From positions 117,653,519-117,717,518 of the forward strand of contig CM077151.1 in assembly GCA_039583875.1 (NCBI GenBank): a DNA stretch of 64,000 nt, written 5' to 3'. Every line of letters starts with the position of its first letter. Positions within the stretch are counted from its first letter, which is position 1. Shown piece by piece: positions 55,454 through 64,000 of the stretch. Under the pieces are notes generated by a model. It did not search any database. It had not been told where the DNA came from and saw nothing but the letters and a program-made list of their open reading frames with translations. The translations under genes were made by a program, and so were the position numbers. This DNA is from Platanthera guangdongensis (Eukaryota; Streptophyta; Magnoliopsida; Asparagales; Orchidaceae).

Positions 55454-57653
55454 AATCCCAACACATAATAAAAAAAAATTCGTCCCTGAAATTAAGGTTA
55501 GCCCTGCGGTGTTCTACCAGAGTATTATTTGTAACAACCCAATATTTAACTAAAAAAATTTTACCTGAGGCGAAGAGCTCCGGGTGCCTCTGCTGCATCA
55601 AATATCGTGGCTCCCAAGTGTGCTCCTCCTGGCCGTGATTTCCCCAAAGGACCTTGACCAGCGGGACCTTCTTGCGGTGCAAGACCCGCATATCTGCGTC
55701 GTCAATCCGGACCGGCTCTATCTGCACTGACCGATCAGATACTACCGGCCCATCCGTGGTGTCTATCTGTTGCTCTGGACATAATAGGGCCCTCCTGAGG
55801 GAGGAGACATGGAAAACATCATGCAGCCCTTCCACCTCTGGCGGCAGCTCCAGCCTGTATGCTAAGGGGCCGATACCGCTCCAGGATCCTATAGGGCCCC
55901 ATGTATCTCAGGCTGAGTTTCTTCCTCCGTCCGCGAAATCGAGAGACTCCGTGCATCGGTTGTATCTTCAAAAACACTCTGTCTCCTACCTGAAACTCCA
56001 CCTGTCGATGCCGCGCATCGTAATATTTGTCCTATCTGCTCTGCGCCTCCAACATCCTGTCCCGTATCAGTCTCACCTAGGCCTCCGTGTCCTCCACAAA
56101 TTCTGAGCCCAGGACCTTTCGGTCTTCATCCTGTATCCATGACAACGGTGTCCTGCACCTCCATCCATATAAGGCCTCATAGGGAGCCATGCCTATACTG
56201 GACTGATGGTTGTTGTTATATGAGAACTCTACCAGTGGCAGCATCTTCTCCTATGGCTCTCCTCGGTCCAGAATGCATAGTCGTAGCAGATCTTCCAATG
56301 TCCGGTTGGTGCGCTCTGTCTGCCCGTCCGTCTGAGGGTGGAAGGTTGTGTTGAAAGTCAGGCGGGTGCCCAAATATGCCTGAACTGACCGCCACTCCCT
56401 GGATGTAAACCGCCCATCACGATCTGACACTATTGACCTGGGCACGCCATGGTAGTGAATGAACTGCTCCACAAACATCCGCACCAGCACTCCGACTGAC
56501 TCGTCCTTCCTGATCGGTATGAATCGAGCCACCTTTGTCAGCCGATCGACGATCACCCAGATCGAGTCATTCACCGTCCGAGACTGGGGAAGCCCATGTA
56601 TGAAATCCATGGCTATGTCGTCGAATTTCCACTCTAGCACCGGAAGTGGCTACAACAGTCCTGCGGGGTTCCTGCACTCCGCCTTCACTAGATGACATGT
56701 CTCATAATGAGTCACGAAGTAGGTGATATCTTTCTTCATGCCCGACAAATACATCGTCTTCTTCAAATACGTCGCCATCTTAGTGATTCCCGGGTGCACC
56801 GAATGCTGGCTACAGTGCGCCTCCATCATAATCTCCTCCCAGATCTGGCCTCCCCCTCCATCATAATCTCCTCCCGGATCTGGCCTCCCTCTGGTATATA
56901 AACCCGTCCTCTGAAACACACCAGGCCATCCCTCAGTGTGTAATCTCCTACAGTGTCTGCCTCTAAGGCCTAGAAAATGGGCTCTAGTTTGGCATCCTGC
57001 CTCTGTCCTTTTCTGACTCGGTCTCCAATGTCATTGGTGATGCCCATCGTGGTCATGTACTCCTCATAGAGCTCGGGGTCATCAGACGACACCAGAGTAA
57101 TATGCATGTCCTCTAGACTCTGCAGCAGCTCCATAGACATCAAGTGAGACTCCGCTCCCGCTGTGGCGGCTCTCCTGCTCAGTGCATCCGCTACCACGTT
57201 CGCCTTCCCCGGATGGTAGTGCATCTCATATTGATAGTCCGATAAAAACTCCACCCACATCCTCTGCCTGATATTCAGTTCCTTCTGCGTGTCCACGTAT
57301 TTAAGGTTCTTATGATCTGAGTATATATCACAGTGGACTCCGTAGAGGTAGTGTCGTCATATCTTCAGTGCAAACAAAACTGCTCCCATCTCCAGGTCGT
57401 GTACTGGATAGTTCTTCTCATGGGTCTTTAGTTGGCGGGAGGCATACGCTATGACATGCCTGTTCTGCATCAGCACCGCACCCATCCCCTGATATGATGC
57501 ATCAGTGTATACCTAGAATCCTTCCTTCCCAGATGGAAGGGCCAGGATAGGGGTTGAGATAAGTCGGTTCTTCAACTCCTAGAAGGCTGCCTCACAATGT
57601 GGCGTCCATACAAAGGGCACGTCTTTCTTCGTCAACGAAGTGAGTGGAAGGGC
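55454..57653 (-). pseudogene. pol: I: pol 3' part (RNase H, integrase, chromodomain), degenerate
   Basis: In minus order: RNase H 'LPLTSLTKKDVPFVWT', '[15 protein letters not shown]', '[13 protein letters not shown]' and '[10 protein letters not shown]'. The linker has '[16 protein letters not shown]' and '[12 protein letters not shown]'. Integrase has 'HSVHPGITKMATYLKK' and 'THYETCHLVK', 'MDFIHGLPQSRTVNDSIW' and '[20 protein letters not shown]'. The C-terminus is 'GLHDVFHVSSLRRAL' and a chromodomain-like 'LVKVLWGNHGQEEHTWEPR'. The first Cys of the integrase CxxC is Tyr. A 35-bp tandem duplication (about 56824-56893) shifts the frame before the zinc site. Several further stops occur. The coding region ends near 55530, followed by 'GGGACGAATTTT' and the LTR. 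Confidence 0.85.
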
Positions 57654-60600
57654 TGTAAGACCCCCCCTTTTTTTTCTTTTTAAAACATCGGGGTCTTAGG
57701 CCCAGAACTGTCGCTTTGCGGTGACACCTTCGCACCCGGGAATGTCATCACTACAAAACGCCGATCCTGCCGGCCAAATCGATCGCAACTGTAGCAAAAT
57801 AGTAAAGCAAGTCCACAGAAATCACATATATATGTAAATAATCTCCACGAAGGGAGTGTCCACAGATACACAGAAATATAAGATCTTGGGGTCATGCCCA
57901 GTACATCATATCCTCACTACAAATCTCTCAACGCGAAAGCAAACTAATATAACTACTAGTAGCGATCAGGACTCACAGTCCTTGCCGTCTGAACTCCGGA
58001 ACTAGACTGCCCGATCTCCAAGCGTGCCGACCTCTGGGGCTGCTCATCCATGCTGGGCTCCACGGTCCCCTAAAATGATGTGGTTCGAAAATCGTTAGTC
58101 TAAAATACTAAGTCCTATCATCCTCCGCCCCTTCCCCAATGGCCGCTAGGCACCGAGCGGAGAGGAAGAAAGGGAGGACTTGGAGGTGGAGAGTAAACAA
58201 GAATCAGATGACAGCGGACATATACTAGCAATTTTTATAGTACATGTGGCAGTAAAGCATAGTATGAAAAATAACCTTAACTTATACGGAACGTATAAGC
58301 AAGGGATCTTTTACTGGGCTCCCATCGTATAAAAAGTCCCATACCAATTTATATGTTGGGGTGTCGGTTATTAACAGCATTATATATATAAAGAATTTAA
58401 CCTTTAATTTATAAACTTGCCCACACAAGCTTATAGTCTAAGGGGTCGTTTTGCAGGTCCTAATGTATAAGCGTCCAATTCCACTTATACTTTAGGTGTC
58501 AGGGTTAAATGAATCGATTATGCTATGACATGCAAGTGGGTATGATGGAACAGGCAAGTGCAACACACACACCCGACTCTGTGCACACAGACCTTTAGTT
58601 CCCCCTTTCTAGAGTCGTAACCTCCCAGGATACCTCCATAGTGGCAGACGGAAGCGGTGGGTTGGGCATCGCCCACCTCTAAACCAGTAAAGCACTACCG
58701 ATCAGACCTATCGTACGCCTCAACGCTTGGTACACGAAGCGGACTCCTGCGTACTCTTGCCGGTTGGCGCACCGGACTTCTGTTGGCGAAGTGCTAACCA
58801 CACTTGCCGAGTCAGCGTATTGGCGTCGGTGCATCGACCCTCCAATATCGAAGACCCACCACCTTAATTTCATTTATTTTTATGCACATGCAAATTTAGC
58901 ATATCCAAAAACCGAGTCGAAGCTCCCTGGACCAAAATGTCCGTCTCAAACAATCGAGCTGAAGCTCCCCAGACCCAAACGTCCGTCTCTTAACCATCCA
59001 AGCCGAAGCTTCCAACTATCTTCCAGTGCTATCTGTGTTCGTGAAATGTGCAACCCTAATTACTAAGTTACTCTTTTCAGCTTGTTAATATAGTTTACGT
59101 TAACCCAGAACTGCCCCCGGTATTTCCTGTGAAGGGCTCTCAAGGGGCACTAGGAACTATGTTGGGATTACGCCCAGCGTTCCCTTTCGCAAGGTGCTTA
59201 TTATTATTGGTTGATTCCCTTACCCATTACCTTCCCATGTTACAATAGGCTAATCCTAGGGTGATTTGACTCTACCTCACCTCGGGGAAGACGATCTTTC
59301 GTCGATCCCGGGCACCGCCTAACTCTAGCCAATCCATCCCTCTACTCCTCCTACTACCAATAATGAACTTGCACTTATCTTTATCCATCCAAACCAGCCT
59401 ACCACTAATCCCAAAACATGCATCCAATTATACTCCAACATGATTTCTGCATTTTTTTACTATATGCAGACTACTTAAGCTATATGACTCGTAAAATGGG
59501 AGGTACATCAAATAGCCATCCAGTACCCCTATGATAATTATTAGAGGGCTATAATGATATTTTAAGCATAAATCCAGAAATTTATAATTTTCCTAATTTG
59601 TCTGATAATTTATTTATTTATTCTAGTATCTAAAAAGCCCAAGTTTTGAACATGAAGTACCAATTTCAGACAAGATAATAACCCACTAAATTTATGTTAA
59701 TTAAAAAATGAATAATCAACTCTAAAGCCTAAGTCTTCCAATTTTTCAGCAAGGTTTAGGCCATTAATTTTAATTTCAAATATATCTCATAATAAGTCAT
59801 TTTAAAAGATTTTACAGCAATAATACCTCCAAAAATTCAGATAAAATTCAAGGATGGTTATGATGGCATATAAATACTCTAGATCAAGTTTCATAATTTA
59901 TCATTTAATAATAAGGCTATACTTGATTTTCTCATGAAATTCCAAGTTTATGGGTTAATGAAAAAAGTATACTAATTATCCATCAAAAATTTCCAAATAA
60001 ATTCCGACATGATAATGATGAACTAGGAACACTATGTATCAAGTTTCATAATTGTTCAACAAGTATTGAGCTCTTGTAAGAATTATTTAGTATGTAACTA
60101 AAGTAATGCACTTGTGAAGTAGATGCCCTAATTATGTATCCAAAAATTCTATTAAAAATCATATATCATCAATATGATCTAAAACTACCTCTGCCAAATT
60201 TTCATGACCTTTCAATGGGCAGTGAGATCATAATAGTCAAATTATTAATTAGGGTAATCCTATTGGTTACAAATGAAGTGCTACAAGTATTGATCAAAAC
60301 TTACCAAATAAATTACCAGAGGCTCAAAATATCCTTATTCCCACACTACCCAAATTTTATTATATTTCAAGGAGTTTAGCTAACCTAAACTAGCACTACA
60401 AGTTTTATGATCTAAGCTAGGGTTAGGGTTTTGTGGAACCTACCCTTTTCAAAATTCTTTAATATTTTTACCAGAGGGTTTTATATACCCTAGGACCCTC
60501 CATACAAAATTTGAAGTTCAACCAGGGTGTTTAGGACTCATGCCCTTCACAAGGCACAAAGGTCCTTCCTTAGGGTTTGGCCTAGGAACTTAAGGCAAAT

Positions 60601-61972
60601 CAATTCCACTCTACCCCACATTCCATGGTGAGGTGCTAAATGCCATACCAAGTCAGTGGCCCAAATTTCAGCCTCTGTGGAGTTGATTTGGACACTCAAA
60701 AGCGAAAGTGCACTTTTTGACCAAAATACCCTTATTAAGGTAAAGTTAGGGTTGGGTCAATACCTATTCCAAACACATCCAAATTAGGTGAAACTTTATA
60801 CAGATACATAAAATGAGCCCAGGGACCACTCACCAAAATTTGGGAGGGTTTGGAGGTCATTAGACCACCTAATTAAATTATCATAGAGACATTAAATAAT
60901 TTCCAAAACTATAGAAAAATTGTCCCCAAAAATTCCCATTTTTGGTGTACTCCTCGATATGGTCTAGATTGACTCCCTTCCAAAATTACAGCTCATTTGG
61001 ATCAAAGATGAAGTGTGGGCACTCAATTGAATTTCTGCCTAGCCCTATGTGTAGGCCCCACCAAAATGGGTGCCCTTGTCAAACCAAGCTGAATTTTGAC
61101 TCCCACCTAACCCAAAGGCAGCCCACATGTTTATTTCCTCCATCAAGGCAAGGTTAGCCCAAGAGAATTGGGCTTGAGCTTGAGTTAGCCCGTTTGGGCT
61201 AGCTTGACCCAAACCTAGGCTAGGGTTGAACTTGGTCAATTTGGACCTTGAGTTTGCCCCTAATGGGTCCTTGGTGACCCATTGCACTCCCCTAAGGCCT
61301 AGGTAGGGTTGTCTTGGCCCCTTGGAGGTCACTTGACCCTTAGGTAGAGCACTTTGACTATTTGAGGGCTAGAGTTGACTTTGGTCAACCAAGCCACTTG
61401 GGTGGGCCCCAATGGGTCCTTGGTGACCATTGGCCTCTCACTAGGGTTATGAAGGTATGTGTGGGGTCCACTTGGCTTGGGGAAGGTCAGTTGACCATAT
61501 GTAGACCATTTTGACCTATTTAGTGTCAGAGTTGACTTTGGTCAACTTAACCTCTTGGACTGCCCTTCTTGGGTTCTAAGAGACCCATTGACCTCACTTT
61601 AGGTCTAGGAAGTCCTTGGTAGGGTTAGTTGGGCACATTAGAGGTCAACTGCCCTTGATTAGGGCACCTTGCCCTATTTAGGCCTATGGTGGTCCTAGGT
61701 CAAATTGGCCACCTAGGGTTGACTCCAATGGACCCTTAAGGCTCTAGTGGACCCTCTAATGGGTTAGTGATGCTGTGGTGGGGTCATGGAGTCATGGTGA
61801 AGCCCTAGGTCAAACACTAGATTTGGTGATGTGGTTGTGCCATAGGCAGACCATGGTGATCCTCATCTTGGCCTTCTATCTCTTGGCCCATTTCTGGCTT
61901 CCTAGGCTTTTGTCATGACCTAGTCATGGCCAAAACCACTCTTAGGGGTCTAGTTGGAAATGAGATGTTACA
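57654..61972 (-). repeat. Solo LTR (4319 bp) of the I family inside I's RNase H, TSD AGGGC
   Basis: The plus strand begins TGTAAGACCCCCC and ends GAGATGTTACA. An exact AGGGC duplication flanks it (57649-57653 and 61973-61977). Removing the LTR and one AGGGC restores the RT/RNase H reading 'GFSWIAL' to 'LPLTSLT'. No gag or pol occurs within. It is mostly AT-rich non-coding sequence, with 'ttggtcaa' and 'gggtccttggtgacc' motifs repeated in a GT/CT-rich region at about 61200-61900. A solo LTR is the simplest reading; a non-coding LARD-like element is less likely because no internal LTR pair is seen. Confidence 0.8.
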
Positions 61973-63306
61973 AGGGCGATCCAGGAAAACCCCTCCACAA
62001 ATTTCCGGTAATAACTGGCAAGCCCCAGGAAACTCTGCACGTCCGTGGCCGTCTTCAGTTGTGGCCAATCCTTGACTGCCTGAACCTTTGCAGGGTCCAC
62101 CGCTAACCCGGCTCCACTGATAATGTGGCCCAGGAAAGCCACCTCCTTCAACCAGAACTGACACTTGCTGAACTTCGCATAGAGGCGATGCTCCCGCAAT
62201 CTCTCCAAAGTCAGTGCCAGATGTCGTGTATGGTCCTCCTCCATCCTAGAGTAGATATGGATGTCATTTATGAATACAATGACAAACACATCCAAATAAG
62301 TCTCGAAGACCCGGTTCATGAGGCTCATAAACGCCGATGGAGCATTCGTGAGCCTGAAGGGCATCACGGTGAACTCATACAGGCCATATCTGCTACTGAA
62401 GGTCGTCTTCGGGATATCTTCCTCCTGGATCCGCAATTGGTAGTAGCCTGACCTCAAGTCCAGCTTCGAGAAAAAAATGGGCTCCCTCCAGCTGATCGAA
62501 CAACTCATCTATACTTTGGAGCGGGTAGGTATTCCGGATGGTCAACCTGTTCAGTGCTCAATAGTCAATGCACAGCCGAAGTGTCCCATCCTTCTTCTTT
62601 ACGAATAGGACCAGAGCTCCCCAGGGCAAGGAACTCGGTCTGACAAATCCTGCTTCCACCAGCTCCTGCAACTGTGTCCGAAATTCCGCCAGCTCCCTTG
62701 GGGCCATCCGATAAGGGGCCTTGGATTCCGGCTTAGCCCCTAGCACCAACTGAATCTGAAAGTCCTTCTCCCTATGCAGATGCAGTCCTGACCGCTTCTC
62801 TAGAAATACATCGGCGTAGTCACAGACCACCGGAATGATAACAATCAGGTCCTTCTCCTCTGTCATCTCGAACAGTACCTAATATACCTTATCTCCCTGC
62901 AGGTGGTCCTTGACGGCCTGAATAGATGAAAGGAGGCGGCGGGAAACAAGAGTAGCACCTTCGAATGTCGCATAAGTATCACCGTATCTCATCACGACCC
63001 TCCTCACCAGGCAGTCAATCTGGGCATGGTTCCAGACCAGCCATGTCATGCCTAAGACAAGGTTGAAGTCCGGCATTCTCAGGATCGTCGTCGGGGCCTC
63101 GAGTGTCAACCCGTCTATGGTAACCTTCAGGAGGCACTTCTCTGTGGACTGGATCTACATCCCATTGGGGAGATGCACCCTCCTGGCATCTCCCGTATAA
63201 TATCAAATCTGGCCCAGATCCTTGATGAAATCCTCCGACACAAAGTTGTGTGATGCCCCTGTGTCGAACTTGGTATGTACAGGTTTGCCGCAAACCATCA
63301 CTATCC
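61973..63306 (-). pseudogene. pol: I: pol 5' part (protease and RT), degenerate
   Basis: Starting at the intron's 3' splice site, the minus frame reads 'IVMVCGKPVHTKFDTGASHN', an aspartic protease with DTGA, then 'LRMPDFNLVLGMTWL'. RT has '[20 protein letters not shown]', '[19 protein letters not shown]', '[20 protein letters not shown]', '[19 protein letters not shown]' and an active site reading '[11 protein letters not shown]', where the first Asp of the usual IDDI is Asn. It ends '[20 protein letters not shown]' at the solo LTR. Stops interrupt it near 63190, 63160, 62880 and 62555. The protease and most RT motifs remain recognisable. Confidence 0.85.
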
Positions 63307-63398
63307 CTAAATTAGTTAAAGGAAAAACAACATAGGTCTAAAGTTTTCTAACCTATGTTGTGTAGTTGTTCTACCAATACATAAAATTACTCTCATAC
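63307..63398 (-). other. I: 92-bp GT-AG intron at the gag/protease junction
   Basis: On the minus strand the boundaries are TTATTGCAG|GTATGAG (exon end 63399, intron start 63398) and CTAATTTAG|GGATAG (intron end 63307). Removal joins 'NPNRVIA' to 'G-I-V-M-V' within a Gly codon, phase 1, exactly as in G. If retained, gag reads 28 extra codons into TAA just before the acceptor. T-rich stretch and branch-point-like CTAAT are present. Confidence 0.78.
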
Positions 63399-64000
63399 CT
63401 GCAATAACCCTGTTCGGGTTCCGGGGCTGCGCTAAGTCTAGAGCGCAGATCTGCTACCCATCCTTCCTGTGTTCACCGTCTTGAAATCTGCGTCCGCGAC
63501 CATGTCCACTACCTCCCATCTGGTTAACCGGTGGGCCACCCCGTGCAGCAGGAGTGTCCCCATTTCTCATAGGGCAATTAATCTGAATGTGCCCTGGCTG
63601 ATGGCAGTGAAAGCACAGCTGTGGTGTAGGTCGTCCCTGCCCTATCCTGGGCACCTCCCTCATCTGTAGCGGCTGCGGAGCCAGCACTGCCTGCTCCCTT
63701 GGTTCCTGCATTTCCTCCTGATGGGGTTGATCCGCATTCCTTCTCTATCACGTGACCTGGTATCTCTGCGGGTCCCTTCTCCCTCCTAGCACTGCATCAT
63801 CCCCATGTCTCTTCCTACCCCGGACTGCAAGCTGGTCCGCCTCCAGCTTCTTGGCCATCTCCACGATCCTGGCCATGGTACCATCAGACATAAACAAGAG
63901 GGCCTGCCTCAGGTCATCACGGAGGCCCTTCTAGAACCTCTTGGCATAACCCACATCATCCAGCTTGTAAGAATCCGCAAACCGGGCCAAATGAGTAAAC
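63399..64000 (-). pseudogene. gag: I: Gag 3' part (nucleocapsid), runs off the window
   Basis: Minus frame from the right edge: 'FADSYKLDDVGYAKRF', a TAG, 'GLRDDLRQALLFMSDGTMAR', 'IVEMAKKLEADQLAVRGRKR', a TGA-TAG pair near 63745, then 'MQEPREQAVLAPQPLQMREV' and one zinc knuckle 'CFHCHQPGHIQINC' (about 63577-63618). A TAG at 63454-63456 follows 'EHRKDG', and the frame then continues 'QICALDLAQPRNPNRVIA' to the intron. The capsid N-terminal part lies outside the window. The gene is typical of chromovirus gag and is degenerate. Confidence 0.8.

Noticed and set aside
57654..61972. A host intergenic or gene region 4.3 kb long
   Set aside because: It is exactly bounded by TG..CA ends and a 5-bp duplication inside a retrotransposon gene, and its sequence recurs in I's 3' LTR.

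Overview
This window is plant nuclear DNA, from a repeat-rich, heterochromatin-like part of an angiosperm genome. I cannot name the species. I find no host gene, tRNA or rRNA. Essentially every base belongs to LTR retrotransposons: Ty3/Gypsy of the Athila, chromovirus and Tat-like types, and Ty1/Copia of the SIRE/Maximus type with very long LTRs. Plant-specific signs are an Athila primer-binding site matching plant tRNA-Asp, initiator-Met primer sites on the Copia elements, and env-like third ORFs.

The layout is one nest. An old Gypsy pol (D, minus, seen at 20706-20732 and 22798-23922) was hit three times: by solo LTR S (20733-22797), by Tat-like element T (19090-20705) and by LTR J (23923-24900). 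To the left, T holds chromovirus E (16008-19089). E holds Copia LTR K (15501-16007), K holds Copia B (11258-15500), B holds Athila A (375-11257), and A's 3' LTR holds Copia LTR M (1-374). To the right, J holds Copia C (24901-27394) and C holds chromovirus I (27395 to beyond 64000). The 3' LTR of I was entered by the intact SIRE-type Copia F (29336-42514, TSD ATACC) and by the complete chromovirus G (44919-54888, TSD TGTAT). The pol of I carries a 4.3-kb solo LTR of its own family (57654-61972, TSD AGGGC).

F is youngest: by eye its two LTRs differ at about six positions in 2.1 kb. It carries gag, a frameshifted pol and a frameshifted third ORF. G is older (LTRs roughly 96% alike in sampled lines). 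Its pol is one frame broken only by five stops, each explicable by a C-to-T change.

Two patterns go beyond routine annotation. First, expression at the gag/protease junction: G and I both carry a short phase-1 GT-AG intron at the same place (89 and 92 bp, both starting GTATGAG), so a retained intron would give Gag and a spliced one Gag-Pol. Copia B and F instead share an in-frame TAA followed by a pyrimidine tract and CAG|GTG. Second, nearly every LTR carries a dense array of short CpG-containing palindromes with a family-specific consensus: GTGTCGACAC in C and F; TTCGTCGAA or CTCGACGA in B, K, J and S; ACACGGGCGTGTC in A, G and I; TATCGC..GCGATA in E. In F such an array sits upstream of a TATA box in the LTR, and a second array plus TATA box lies between pol and ORF3, which looks like an internal promoter for ORF3.
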